Source of the DNA: GMQP-bins7 sp963776565
GTDB lineage: Bacteria; Actinomycetota; Thermoleophilia; Gaiellales; Gaiellaceae
Assembly (NCBI GenBank): GCA_963776565.1
Contig: CAVZNF010000003.1
Coordinates: forward strand, 62,001 to 126,000
DNA length: 64,000 nt
Direction: 5' to 3'
In this document: piece after piece, positions 17,597 through 26,647 of the stretch
Numbering within the stretch: the first letter of the stretch is position 1
Layout: every line of letters begins with the position of its first letter
The notes under the pieces: model-generated
What the model was told of the DNA's origin: nothing
The model's database searches: none
What the model saw: only the letters and a program-made list of their open reading frames with translations
Program-made: the position numbers and the translations under genes

Positions 17597-19543
17597 CTAT
17601 TGCAGCCGGCGCGGGATGGTGCGCTCGAAGCGGCGCTCGACATGGCCGATGCCGTCGGGTCCGTCTTCCGAGGCGACGACCTCGACGACGACGTGGTACC
17701 GAGCTGACGTGGAGCGAAAGCTGAGGTGCGCTTCGGTCGTGACGGACGCCTCCGGCCACTCGATCGAGTAGCGCGTTCGCGCGCTCGCCCACGCACGGCC
17801 GGGGCTCCTCTCGGAGACTCCCACCAGGCCGTCGTAGACCTCCTCGATCTTCGCGTCGTAGGGGCCGTCGTAGCGAGACCCATAGCTCGTCACGACGCGC
17901 GTCTGGCGGCCCACGGCGTCGCGCTCGATCAGGCGCACGGTCGGCGGCTGCTCGATGTCCGGCTCGTCGAGCTTGGTCGGCGGTGGCGGCGGAGAGAAGA
18001 CGGGCGGTGCCGCGACAGGTGGGCCGTCGAGCACGGGGAGCTCGAGCTCGACCGTGTCCCGCGCGACCTCGAGCGTGCCTCCGTGAGGAGGCGGCCAGGT
18101 GTTCGGCCAGTCCGAGCCCGCGAGCGCGAGCCGCAGGCGATGGCCCGCCTCGAAGATCCAGGACGTCGCCTCGAGCTCGAGGTCGATCGGGGTCGGAACA
18201 CCCGCTTCGAGCGGCTTCGGCTGGGAGTGGCTCTCGCGGTGGGTGAGATTCAGGACGCCTCGGCTCACGAGGGCCGATGCGCCGTCGGGGAAGACGTCGC
18301 AGAGCCGCGCGGAGAGGAATGCAACGGGATGCGGCGACGTGATCGTGAGCCGAAGTCGCGGGTGGCCGAGGAGCTCGAGCTCCTCCTCGAGCGGCCAGTC
18401 GTACGTCAGCGAGAGCGCGTCGTCCTCGCGCTGGTCGTCCGGGAGCGTCCACGGAGGCTTCCCCGCGCACGAGATCCAGGCAGCCGTCCCGACGTCGCCT
18501 TGCACCACGATGCGATCGCGCTTGTCACCGTCGGGTCGCCATACGGTCGGCCGGAGACGCTCCGCCGGCCACGTCGGCTCGGAGCGCCACTCGCCGCGCA
18601 TCTCGGCGATGTCCGGCGCCGGGCGAGTCGACCGGCGCATGAACACCGCGAGCGGCGGCTCACGGTCGATGCCGTTCGGCTCGTCTCGGAGCCAGCGGGA
18701 GAACCAGCGGATCAGCTCGGGCACGAGATCGATGTGCGGGCCTGGGATCGACGTGGCTGTGGACGCGTGCGCCCACGGCCCGATGATCACGCGCCGCGGA
18801 CAGGTCAACGCCTCGTAGGCGCGCAACGCAATGTTCGTGTAGCCGTCCGCCCAGCCCGCAACGATCATCGTCGGGCACGTGATCCGCTCGTAGCTCGGCC
18901 GAAGCGATCCGTGGCGCCAGTACGGCCCGTCGTCCTGCTCCTCGAGCCAGCGCAGGAGCCACGGCTCGGTGCCCTCGATTCGGCGGAGCCACTCCTCGCG
19001 CCAGCCGTCTCCGTACACGGCGGGCACGGGCGGCAGCACGTTGCAGGCGGCCATGTAGATCACCCAGTCGACGAGGTCGATCGCCTTGAGGATGCCGCCC
19101 ATGTAGTGGACGTCGTCCGTGTAGCGATCGTCCGAGGCGTAGATCGGGACGATCGCGTGCAGCGCGGGCGGACGCTCCATCGCGACCTGGATCGAGTTGA
19201 ACCCGCCCCACGACGTGCCGTACATCCCGACCTTCCCCGTGCACCACTCCTGGTCGGCGAGCCACGCGATCACCGCGCAGATGTCTGCCTGCTCCTGCGC
19301 GTTGTACTCGTCGAGCGCGATCCCCTCCGAGGAGCCCGTCCCGCGGAGGTCGAGCCGGCAGACGGCGAAGCCGCCCTCCTCGCAGAGCCGCTCGTACTCG
19401 CTCGCGTACGACGCCGTGAGATCGTCCATGCGGTACGGAATCGCGTCGACGATGGCCGGGGCTGGAAGCTCGCCGGGGAGGAACAGCCGCGCGGCGAGCC
19501 GGACGCCGTCGTCCATCGAGATCCAGACGTGTCGCTGCTCCAC
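17597..19543 (-). CDS. CocE/NonD family alpha/beta hydrolase (X-Pro dipeptidyl-peptidase S15-like)
   Basis: This is a 648-residue hydrolase. The N-terminal half is an alpha/beta hydrolase with the nucleophile in GTSWGGFNS, the acid in AGWADGYTNIAL and the histidine in IGPWAHAS. The C-terminal half is the jelly-roll S15 domain (FLSARLCDVFPDGASALVSR and IFEAGHRLRLALAGSDWPN). Family members cleave acyl esters, cocaine-like esters or X-Pro peptides. The substrate is unknown here. GTG 19543 (VEQRHVWISMDDGVRLAA) was chosen because TAGGAT lies 8 nt upstream and the downstream sequence begins directly with the family domain. It is divergent from the acyl-CoA dehydrogenase operon. Confidence 0.88.
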   Translation of the reverse strand: MEQRHVWISMDDGVRLAARLFLPGELPAPAIVDAIPYRMDDLTASYASEYERLCEEGGFAVCRLDLRGTGSSEGIALDEYNAQEQADICAVIAWLADQEWCTGKVGMYGTSWGGFNSIQVAMERPPALHAIVPIYASDDRYTDDVHYMGGILKAIDLVDWVIYMAACNVLPPVPAVYGDGWREEWLRRIEGTEPWLLRWLEEQDDGPYWRHGSLRPSYERITCPTMIVAGWADGYTNIALRAYEALTCPRRVIIGPWAHASTATSIPGPHIDLVPELIRWFSRWLRDEPNGIDREPPLAVFMRRSTRPAPDIAEMRGEWRSEPTWPAERLRPTVWRPDGDKRDRIVVQGDVGTAAWISCAGKPPWTLPDDQREDDALSLTYDWPLEEELELLGHPRLRLTITSPHPVAFLSARLCDVFPDGASALVSRGVLNLTHRESHSQPKPLEAGVPTPIDLELEATSWIFEAGHRLRLALAGSDWPNTWPPPHGGTLEVARDTVELELPVLDGPPVAAPPVFSPPPPPTKLDEPDIEQPPTVRLIERDAVGRQTRVVTSYGSRYDGPYDAKIEEVYDGLVGVSERSPGRAWASARTRYSIEWPEASVTTEAHLSFRSTSARYHVVVEVVASEDGPDGIGHVERRFERTIPRRLQ

Positions 19544-19580
19544 GGGCGCGGATCCTATGGCGCATCTAGCATCGCCGCGC
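19544..19580. promoter_or_regulatory. divergent promoter region, CocE gene / acyl-CoA dehydrogenase operon
   Basis: The 37-bp gap holds ATCCTA at 19552-19557 (TAGGAT on the minus strand, 8 nt from the GTG at 19543) and TAGCAT at 19567-19572 (8 nt from the GTG at 19581). The two boxes face away from each other with 9 bp between them. No ribosome-binding site is present for either gene. Confidence 0.5.
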
Positions 19581-20730
19581 GTGGATCTCCGGATGACAGA
19601 CGCGCAGGTCGCGTTGCGCGAGGAGGCTGCGTCGTTTGCGGCCGCTCTCCGTCCGAGTCTGGAGACGGAGCCGGAATGGCGACGGCAGGGGATGCTCTCC
19701 GACGGTGACTCGCGCGAGGTGACCCGTGCACTGGGTGAGGCCGGCTGGATCGGGATGACGTGGCCGGAGGAGCTCGGTGGGCGCGGCCTCACGCACGTCG
19801 ACGCAGCGCTCGCCGAGGACGTTCTCGGCTACCACTGGCTCCCGCTCTCCCTCTATCTCCTCTCCTACAAGACGATCGGTTGTGCGCTCGAGCGCTTCGC
19901 CTCGCCCGAGCTCAAGGAGCGACTCCTCGGCCCGATCGCGCGCGGCGAGCTCACGTTCTGCCAGGGTTTCTCGGAGCCCGGCGCCGGCAGCGACCTGGCG
20001 TCGCTGACGACACGGGCCGAACGGCGGGGCGACGTCTACGTCGTCAGCGGTCACAAGATCTGGACGTCGAGCGCGTGGCTCGCCGACTGGATCTACCTGG
20101 CGGTGCGAACCAACTCGGACGAGCTCGCGTCACCGCGGCATCTCGGTCCTCGTCGCGCCGCTCGACAGCCCAGGGATCGAGGTGCGCCGCTTCCCGGTGC
20201 TCGGCGGCGGCTACCTCTGCGAGGTGTTTCTCGACGGAGTCGAGATTCCCGCCGAGAACCTCGTCGGTGAAGTCGACCGCGGCTGGGACGTGCTCATGCA
20301 CACGCTCGACTTCGAGCGGATCACCGCCGAGAAGCTCGGAGGGCTCGCGTGGGTGCTCGACGCGCTCGAGCGCCGGCTCGAGGAGACGGACCGCATCGAC
20401 GCGGCCTGGGCGCAGGTCGGCGCGCTTCGTGGCGAGCTCGCAGGCGCTCGACTGCTCTCGCTCCGCGCAGCCGACCTCCTCGACCGCGGGGAGCCCGCGA
20501 GCGCGGCCTCCGCGATGGCCAAGCTGGCCGGAGCGCGGCTGGCGCAGCGGATCGCACGGGAGGGAATCGAGCTGCTCGGCCTCGAAGGGCTCGCCGACGG
20601 CCATGCCGCCGCGCCGCTCGAAGGCCGCATCGGCGCTCTCTACCGTGCGTCCGTCGGCTCGACGATCTCCGGCGGCTCCGCGGAGATCCTGCAGACCGTG
20701 ATCGCTCGACGCGGGTTGGGTCTGCGATGA
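19581..20730 (+). CDS. acyl-CoA dehydrogenase, large subunit type (one frameshift)
   Basis: This is a full-length acyl-CoA dehydrogenase of about 382 residues. The N-terminal helical domain includes GWIGMTWPEELGGRGLTHVD, the middle beta domain QGFSEPGAGSDLASLTTRAE and YVVSGHKIWTSSAWLADWI, and the C-terminus GSAEILQTVIARRGLG. The frame changes by one base near 20129 and continues as HRGISVLVAPLDSPGIEVRR. GTG 19581 or ATG 19593 can start it. The stop overlaps the CoA-transferase start (ATGA). With the shorter dehydrogenase two genes downstream it resembles the paired ACADs of actinobacterial steroid or branched acyl catabolism, where two different subunits form one enzyme. Confidence 0.85.
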
Positions 20731-21914
20731 GCCTTCCGCTCGCAGGTGTTCGGGTCGTCGAGTACGCGCAGTACGTCGCCGGGCCGCTGTGCGGCGTTCT
20801 CCTCGCCGACCTGGGCGCGGACGTCGTCAAGGTCGAGCCTCCCGCGGGCGACGGCTATCGGCACGTCATGCCGATCGCGCCGGAGATCGGGCGCTACTTC
20901 GTGCCGCTGAATCGGGGCAAGCGCTCGGTCGTGCTCGACCTGAAGAGCGACGACGGGCTCGCGGCGAGCGGGCGGCTCCTTCGACGGGCTGACGTCGTGC
21001 TGCACAATTTCCCGCGCGAGCGCGCGCACCGGTTCGGGCTCGACTGGGAGGACGTCCGCGCTGCGTGTCCTGCGCTGGTCGTCGGTCGCATCAGCTCGTT
21101 CGGCACGTCGGGGCCGCTCGCGGACGCGCCGGCGTACGACCTGATCGCGCAGGCGCGCGCCGGCTTGCTCACGGCCCACGCCGCACGTGGCGAGGCGGTG
21201 CCGGTCCGCGCGGGCGGCATCCCGATGGCCGACCTCACCGCCGGCTTTCTGCTCGCGACCGGGGTCCTGGCCGCGCTCGTCCGCGCGCGCGAGACCGGGG
21301 AGGGCGAGCTCGTCGACGTGTCGCTCCTCGCTGCCGCCATGGCGGTCCAGCTCCAGGATCTGGTCTGGCTCGACAGTGAGGCAGGTGGCGACGCGCCGCT
21401 TGCAGCGGATCGGGCGCAGCTCGACGCACGCGCGGACGAGATCGCAGGCGGTGTCGCCATGAACCCGTACTACCGCTGCTTCGAGACGTCCGACGGCTTC
21501 GTCGCGGTGGCATGCCTCAACCTCGCGCAGCGGAAGGCGTTCCTGGAGCTCTTCGATCTGGATGACGCGACGATCGACGCGCCAGATCTCGTCCCCAGCG
21601 AGCCGTCGGTCCTCGCTGCCAAGGAGGAGCTGACCGCACGGATCGCCGCCTCGTTCGCGGAGCGTTCAACGGACGAGTGGATCGGCGCGCTCGAGTCAGC
21701 CGGCGTGCCGTGCGGCCGCGTGCAGCAGCGCGAGACCGTGTACGCGGATCCGCAGGTCGTCGCCGAGCGGCTCGTGGGTCGCATCGACCAGCAAGGTCTC
21801 GGGAGCCTCCAGCTGCTCGCGCCGTTCATTCGCGTCGGCGGAGAAGTGCGCGGCGCGTCTCCCGCACCATCGCTCGGCGCGCACACGGACGCCGTGCTCG
21901 GAGAGCTCTCGTGA
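20727..21914 (+). CDS. CaiB/BaiF family (type III) CoA-transferase
   Basis: This is a 395-residue family III CoA-transferase. The N-terminus reads LAGVRVVEYAQYVAGPLCG, followed by LADLGADVVKVEPPAGDGYR and FVPLNRGKRSVVLDLKS. The catalytic aspartate is in GGIPMADLTAGF near residue 168. PYYRCFETSDGFVAVACLN is the typical later motif. The start ATG overlaps the dehydrogenase stop and the stop overlaps the next dehydrogenase start (GTGA). In context it probably activates a carboxylic acid by CoA transfer before dehydrogenation. The acid is unknown. Confidence 0.9.
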   Translation: MSLPLAGVRVVEYAQYVAGPLCGVLLADLGADVVKVEPPAGDGYRHVMPIAPEIGRYFVPLNRGKRSVVLDLKSDDGLAASGRLLRRADVVLHNFPRERAHRFGLDWEDVRAACPALVVGRISSFGTSGPLADAPAYDLIAQARAGLLTAHAARGEAVPVRAGGIPMADLTAGFLLATGVLAALVRARETGEGELVDVSLLAAAMAVQLQDLVWLDSEAGGDAPLAADRAQLDARADEIAGGVAMNPYYRCFETSDGFVAVACLNLAQRKAFLELFDLDDATIDAPDLVPSEPSVLAAKEELTARIAASFAERSTDEWIGALESAGVPCGRVQQRETVYADPQVVAERLVGRIDQQGLGSLQLLAPFIRVGGEVRGASPAPSLGAHTDAVLGELS

Positions 21915-22754
21915 ACTTTGACGTGCCCTCGGACATCGCCCTCTTCGCGGAGTCCGTCCGCGATGCGCATCGGCGACTGGCAGCCGCCGCGCGAGCCCGA
22001 GCTCGGGGCGTGGCAGGACGACCGCGACGACGAGCTCGCCGCGCGTCTCACCGCAGTGGGCTGGACGGAGCTCTGGGCCGGAGGGGAGCTCCTCGGCGCG
22101 ACCGTTGCCGGCGGAATCGAGCTCGGTCGTGCGGCTGCCCCCGTCTCCCTCATCGACGAGGCGACGCTCGGAGCGCCGCTCTGGGTCGAGGGACGCGCCC
22201 GCCACGCACGCGAGACCGCGTCGCTCGCGGTGCCTCGTCGTGGCGGCGGCCTCGCCCTCGGCCCGCCCGCGACCGAGGCCAGGCCGGAGCCCACGCTCGA
22301 CGGAAGCGGCACCGTGCTCGTCGAGACGAGCGCGCTCGGCGAGCTCGAGGCGGTCGCGGCCGCCGCATGCTGGCGCGCGTGGAACGCGGCGACGCTCGCC
22401 TACGTCGCCGGGCTCGCGTCCCGATCGCTCGAGCTCGCGATCGAGCACGCGCGGACGCGGGAGCAGTTCGGCGCGCCACTGGCCACCCTCCCGGCCGTGC
22501 AGTCACGCCTCGCCGACGCAGCGCTCGCGACGGACGCGATGACGCTTCTCGCATGGGCTGCGGCGACGAACGACGGCGGCCATCAGGATGCAGAGCTTCG
22601 TTGGGCCGGTGAGGCGTGCTGCGGCGTGACCGCGAGCGCGCACCAGGTCTACGGCGCGCTCGGCTTCGCGCTCGAGTCCGGGCTGCACGTGTTCCACCGC
22701 CGAGCGCGCTCGGTGAGCGCCTGGGCCGTCGCCGCGTGCGACGCGCTCCGCTAG
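21911..22754 (+). CDS. acyl-CoA dehydrogenase-like protein, short subunit type (one frameshift)
   Basis: This has acyl-CoA dehydrogenase fold but only about 280 residues, shorter than the usual 380. It begins MNFDVPSDIALFAESVRD. After a one-base frame change near 21965 it continues IGDWQPPREPELGAWQDD. The C-terminal domain is clear: YVAGLASRSLELAIEHARTR followed by EQFGAPLATLPAVQSRLADA, and HQVYGALGFALESGLHVFHR. The middle beta domain is much reduced. In mycobacterial steroid catabolism, paired ACADs form heterotetramers in which one partner is degenerate. The operon order dehydrogenase, CoA-transferase, short dehydrogenase fits that model. This is inference. Confidence 0.8.
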
Positions 22755-22758
22755 ATCT

Positions 22759-23295
22759 CTAGTCCGGCAGCCGCGCCCACTGGGGCGAGCGGATCTCGGC
22801 GATGGTCTCCTCGAGCCACGCGAGCCTCGCCTCGACTCCTGCGATGCCACCCTCGAGCGCGATGCGGAACGTCCGCGATTTCTTGTCGCGGCCGGTCGGC
22901 TCGTCCTGGATGCGGAGGAACTCGTCGAGCACGCCCTGCCAGTACGTGCGCTCGTCCTCGAGCCGCTCCGCCGCCTCGGCCGGCTCGAGCAGCCACAGGA
23001 AGAACGTGCGCAGCGCGGCATCGCTGCGCACACGGCGATCCGGCTCGCTCTCGCGCAGCCAGCGGCGCACCTCGGCAAGACCGAGGCCCGTGACCGCGTA
23101 GGTCTTCGAGTTGCGCGCTCCCGAGCCCGTCTGCTCGATGAGCCCGTCTGCCAGCAGCCGCGCGAGCTCCGGATAGATCTGGCTGTGGCTCGCCGGCCAG
23201 GCATACGCGAGCGACTGCTCGAAGTGCTTGAGCAGCGCGTACCCGGTTCGGGGCTGGTCGGCGAGTGCGCCGAGGAGTGCGTAGCGAAGCGCCAT
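22759..23295 (-). CDS. PadR family transcriptional regulator
   Basis: This is a 178-residue winged-helix repressor. It starts MALRYALLGALADQPRTGYA, has the recognition helix region SHSQIYPELARLLADGLIE and the C-terminal coiled dimerisation part (LEDERTYWQGVLDEFLRIQD). ATG 23295 was chosen because it begins exactly at the PadR domain. The reading frame upstream passes through the palindromic operator. Five bases upstream lies ATGT-N8-ACAT, the usual PadR operator form, so autoregulation is likely. The divergent S41 protease gene would share that operator. It converges with the ACAD operon after 4 nt. Confidence 0.87.
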   Translation of the reverse strand: MALRYALLGALADQPRTGYALLKHFEQSLAYAWPASHSQIYPELARLLADGLIEQTGSGARNSKTYAVTGLGLAEVRRWLRESEPDRRVRSDAALRTFFLWLLEPAEAAERLEDERTYWQGVLDEFLRIQDEPTGRDKKSRTFRIALEGGIAGVEARLAWLEETIAEIRSPQWARLPD

Positions 23296-23299
23296 TAAT

Positions 23300-23315
23300 A
23301 TGTCAATCTTGACAT
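23300..23315. promoter_or_regulatory. PadR-type operator ATGTCAATCTTGACAT
   Basis: This is a 16-bp near-perfect palindrome, ATGTCAA-TC-TTGACAT, of the ATGT-N8-ACAT form bound by PadR proteins. It lies 4 bp from the padR start codon and about 30 bp before the S41 protease gene. The palindrome also contains TTGACA on both strands, so a bound repressor would cover any -35 element there. Confidence 0.7.
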
Positions 23316-23345
23316 GTAACTTTGGATAGGACATCATCCCAGGCC

Positions 23346-24610
23346 ATGCGGATGCCGAGCCTGCTCCTCGTGCCACTAGCCATGGTCATGTTCGTCACCG
23401 GGGCGCAGGCTCGACCGTCCGCGCCGGTCACGACCGCCGACGACGTTCGCGAGCTCGGCCGGTCGATCGAGCAGATTCACCCGAACCCGTTTCGGAGCGT
23501 TTCGCAAGCAACGCTTCGAGTCGGAAGTGGACGGGCTCGCGCGGCGCGCGCCGAGCCTCTCCCGCGACGAGCTGCTCGTCGGTGTGCTTCGGCTCATCGC
23601 ACTGCTCGGCCCGCGGAACGGGCACACGGGGCTCTTCCCGGGCGATCCGGCGCATACCCGCGAGAACCACTCTGTACCCACTCCGCCTCTACGACTTTGC
23701 GGACGGGCTCTACGTCGTGGACGCCGTGGACGCGTCGCTCGTCGGCAGTCGCCTCGTTGCGATCGACGGAACGCCGGTCACGAAGGTCTTCGATCTCGTC
23801 GAGCCGCTCGTGCCGCGCGACAACGACTCGAACCTCCGCGGCCTCGCGCCGCACTTCGCGCTGACCGCCGAGGTGCTCGACGGTCTCGGGATCACCGACG
23901 GCGACTCGGCGACCTTCACGTTCGCCCGCCCGGACGGGCAGCAGTTCGACGTTCCGCTTGCGGCTGTCGGGGCCTCGCGGTACATCGCGCAGTTCAACGA
24001 CCCGCTCTACGGCCACTATCCGTCGATTCTCCCGGGTGCAGCGAAGCCGCTCTACCTGGCAGGCAGCGCCAAGCCCATGTGGGTGCGAACGCTCGCTGGT
24101 GGGAAGGCGGTCTACATGGGCTACAACTCGGTCCGGTCGCCGTCTCCGAGCTTTCTCCGCACGCTCGGGCGCCTCGCGCGTGCGCCGAGCACGAAGCGCG
24201 TCATCGTGGACGTGCGTCTCAACGGCGGTGGCGACAACACCACGTATGGACCGCTCACCACGCTGTTCGGCTCGAGAGCGGTGAACAAGCGCGGCAAGCT
24301 CTATCTCCTCACGGGCCGCGCGACCTTCTCGGCCGCCGCGAACTTCGCCGCGGAGCTCGATCGCGACACGCGAGCGATCATCGTCGGGGAGCCGACGGGT
24401 GGTGGCGTCGAGACGTACGGAGACACCTTTGCCGTCGTTCTCCCGACGACGGGCTGGACGGTTTACATCGCTGCGCGGTATCACGAGCGCAAGAAAGGGC
24501 CGCGCGACCGGCGGCTCGCGGTCGCGCCGGATCTGCCCGTCGACCTCACGTCAGCGCAGTACTTCGCGGGCCGAGATCCCGTGCTGGAGCGCGCGCTGCG
24601 CGGTCTCTGA
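23346..24610 (+). CDS. secreted S41 family peptidase (two frameshifts)
   Basis: This is a tail-specific/C-terminal processing protease-like protein of about 420 residues with a signal peptide (MRMPSLLLVPLAMVMFVTGA, then QARP). The reconstructed sequence runs over three frames: SIEQIHPNPFRSVS, then VDGLARRAPSLSRDELLVGV after a change near 23510, then LYPLRLYDFADGLYVVDAVD after a change near 23680. The catalytic-domain segments VIVDVRLNGGGDN and LLTGRATFSAAANFAAEL carry the expected serine near 24340. No PDZ domain is obvious. Two indels make this less certain than its neighbours, but each junction joins homologous segments. Divergent from padR. Confidence 0.74.
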
Positions 24611-24673
24611 TCCCCCGAAAAGGGGATGATCCCTCGATCGAGGGATTGCGGTGCCACGCTGTGCCCGTAGCGT
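24610..24673 (+). promoter_or_regulatory. two tandem 18-bp palindromes abutting a sigma70-type promoter
   Basis: ATCCCC-CGAAAA-GGGGAT (24610-24627) and the perfect palindrome ATCCCTCGATCGAGGGAT (24629-24646) are separated by one base. They are followed directly by TTGCGG (24646-24651), a 16-bp spacer and TAGCGT (24668-24673). The layout suggests an activator binding side by side just upstream of RNA polymerase. The predicted transcript start is near 24680, leaving a leader of about 40 nt with a G-rich ribosome-binding site (GGGGAGGGGG, 24702-24711) before the GTG at 24719. Confidence 0.6.
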
Positions 24674-24718
24674 CAGTGAGGGGAACGACCGACGCTCACC
24701 CTGGGGAGGGGGGCCGAC

Positions 24719-25078
24719 GTGACAAACGATTCGAACGGATCCGTCCTGATCGAAGTGATCGCGCGCGAGGACTGCCCGAACCGCGGCATGGCGCTCGTCG
24801 TCGTCGAGCGCGTGGTGGACGAGACGGGTATTCCGGCGGCGATCGAGATCGTCGAGGTCGCGTCCGACGAGGACGCCGAGACGTATCGGGCGCTCGGCTC
24901 GCCGACCGTGCTCGTGGACGGCCGTGACGTCGATCCCGACCCGACGCTGCTCGACTACAGCGCGGACGACCGGATCTATCGTACGCATCGTGGCCCCTGC
25001 GGCTGGCCCGAGGCGGAGTGGATCCGCGACGCGCTCCTACGCGCGGTCGCGCAGACGACCTCGAACGGCAAGCATTAG
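24719..25078 (+). CDS. thioredoxin-fold protein of the DF (seleno)protein type
   Basis: This is a 119-residue protein with a thioredoxin-like pattern: a first beta strand LIEVIAREDCPNRGMALVVV with a single cysteine, then IEIVEVASDEDAETYRALGS, then PTVLVDGRDVDP and a late cysteine in THRGPCGWPEAEW. This matches the short DF-family proteins that carry Cys or selenocysteine at the first position. The order CPN, GSPTVLVDG and a final helix is the basis for the call. GTG 24719 has a clear upstream Shine-Dalgarno. The exact redox role is not known. Its stop TAG overlaps the stop of the convergent acetyltransferase by 3 of 4 bases. Confidence 0.68.
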   Translation: MTNDSNGSVLIEVIAREDCPNRGMALVVVERVVDETGIPAAIEIVEVASDEDAETYRALGSPTVLVDGRDVDPDPTLLDYSADDRIYRTHRGPCGWPEAEWIRDALLRAVAQTTSNGKH

Positions 25079-25584
25079 CTCTCCAGGTCCTCGGCCACGA
25101 GGCCGTAGAGGACGCCGTCGACCCACTCCTCGTTGCGCCAGTACGCCTTGCGGCGGACACCCTCGCGCGTGAAGCCGGCGCGCTCCGCGTGGCGCATCGC
25201 CCGCTCGTTGAAGCCGTAGATCTCCATCTGCACTCGGTGGAAGTCGAGCTCGTCGAAGAGGTGTCGCTGGAAGAGACGAGCTGCGGTGTCGGCGACCTTC
25301 GCCCCGCGGAAGTCGGGATGCACGGCGAGTCCCCCGAGGTCGGCAATTCGGCTTCGCTGGTTTGCCCGCGTGAAGCGCATGGTGCCCGCAAGCTCGCCGT
25401 CCACCTCGATCACGAACACGCCGAACGCCTCGGGCTCGTCGTCCGAGCGGGCGATCTCCGCGAGGATCTCGTCGCGGTCCTTCGAGCCCACCGCGGCGAG
25501 GAACGGCTCGACGTCCGCGTGCGTCACGAGCTCGACGAGGAAATCGGCGTCGCCCGTGCCAGCACGCCGGATCGAGACGGTCAC
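25075..25584 (-). CDS. GNAT family N-acetyltransferase
   Basis: This is a 169-residue acetyltransferase of the RimJ/RimL-like GNAT group. SIRRAGTGDADFLVELV is at the N-terminus, LGGLAVHPDFRGAKVADTAA gives the acetyl-CoA binding region, and FHRVQMEIYGFNERAMRHAE followed by RAGFTREGVRRKAYWRN is the typical ending. The start GTG 25584 overlaps the EamA gene stop (GTGA), so it is the second gene of a minus-strand pair. The substrate is unknown. Relatives acetylate protein N-termini or small amines such as spermidine. Confidence 0.86.
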   Translation of the reverse strand: MTVSIRRAGTGDADFLVELVTHADVEPFLAAVGSKDRDEILAEIARSDDEPEAFGVFVIEVDGELAGTMRFTRANQRSRIADLGGLAVHPDFRGAKVADTAARLFQRHLFDELDFHRVQMEIYGFNERAMRHAERAGFTREGVRRKAYWRNEEWVDGVLYGLVAEDLES

Positions 25585-26480
25585 GCAGCGCTCTCCTGCG
25601 CCTGCACGCCGAAGAGCCGCTGCCCCGAGGCGAGGATGACTCCGACGAGGATCAGGGTGAGCCCTGCGAGTGCGGTCGCGCTGATGGTCTCTCCGAGCAG
25701 CACTGCACCGTACGCGACTGCGAAGCCAGGCATCAGGAACGTCACCAGAGACAGGCGGCGACTGCCGAACAGCCGCAGCACGCGAAACAGGAGCAGCTGT
25801 CCCAGAAAGGTCGGGATCAACGCCAGAGCGAGAAGTCCCGCAAGCGCCGTCGCACCGGGCGCCTGCGTCGGTGGATCGGCGATCGCGAGCGGAAGGAGCG
25901 CGATCGCACCGACGATCATCGACCCCGCAGCGAGCACAGGCCCCGGCGTGTCGTGGATGTGGAGCTGTCCGTAGATGCCACCGGCTGCGTACGACAACGA
26001 CGACAGGACGACGGCGAATGTTCCCGCGATTGCCCAGGCGCCTCCATCGGGGTGGAAGCCTGTGATGAGCATCACGCCGGCGAGACCGATCGCGAGCCCG
26101 ACGATCTGCGCCCCGCGCAGCGGGTCGTGAGGCAGGAAGCGCAGGCCGAGGATGGCGACGAAGATCGGTACCGACGACTGGGCGATCCCGGCGATGCTCG
26201 AGTCGATGTGCGTCTCGCCCCACGCGACGAGCGTCATCGGGATCGCGGCGTTCACGGTGCCGAGAACGAGGCACGGGATCCACGCGCGGCGGAGTGCCTC
26301 GACCGCCGAGGCTGCTCCGGTGCGCTGCACGAGGTATGCGGTCAGCAGCACAGCGGCGATCGAGAGCCGGAGATCGGTCATCGCGGCCGGCGGAATGTCC
26401 TCGACGGCGACCTTGATGAAGAGGTACGACGCGCCCCACATCGCCGCCAGGAGCAGGATCAGCGGCCAGTAGGAGCGCAT
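25581..26480 (-). CDS. EamA/DMT family transporter
   Basis: This is a 299-residue protein with about ten hydrophobic helices in two EamA repeats, starting SYWPLILLLAAMWGASYLFI. Repeat landmarks are WGETHIDSSIAGIAQSSVPI in the first half and FLMPGFAVAYGAVLLGETIS in the second. TAGCCT lies 6 nt before the ATG, fitting the leaderless pattern. It is followed by and overlaps the GNAT gene. Members export metabolites or amino acids. The substrate cannot be inferred. Two further EamA genes occur in this window. Confidence 0.87.
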   Translation of the reverse strand: MRSYWPLILLLAAMWGASYLFIKVAVEDIPPAAMTDLRLSIAAVLLTAYLVQRTGAASAVEALRRAWIPCLVLGTVNAAIPMTLVAWGETHIDSSIAGIAQSSVPIFVAILGLRFLPHDPLRGAQIVGLAIGLAGVMLITGFHPDGGAWAIAGTFAVVLSSLSYAAGGIYGQLHIHDTPGPVLAAGSMIVGAIALLPLAIADPPTQAPGATALAGLLALALIPTFLGQLLLFRVLRLFGSRRLSLVTFLMPGFAVAYGAVLLGETISATALAGLTLILVGVILASGQRLFGVQAQESAA

Positions 26481-26647
26481 CGCTCCAGGCTACCCAGGCG
26501 CGCTCGGCATGCAGCCTCTCGGCCCGTTGAGCAGACTCAGCGCATGGAGCCGTCCGAGGAGATCGCCGGGCGCGCGTCGCGAGCAGGCGCTCGGTCGCCT
26601 CGACTGAGCCGTCCGCGACGCGCGGCTAAGCTAGCTCCCTGAGCAGC
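26481..26647. promoter_or_regulatory. longest intergenic gap, upstream of purL
   Basis: A 167-bp region between the divergent EamA and purL genes. It contains the EamA -10-like TAGCCT and, near purL, GCTAAGCTAGCTCC, which offers TAAGCT (26627-26632) about 15 nt before the GTG start. No riboswitch-like structure, terminator or small gene was recognised. Confidence 0.35.
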
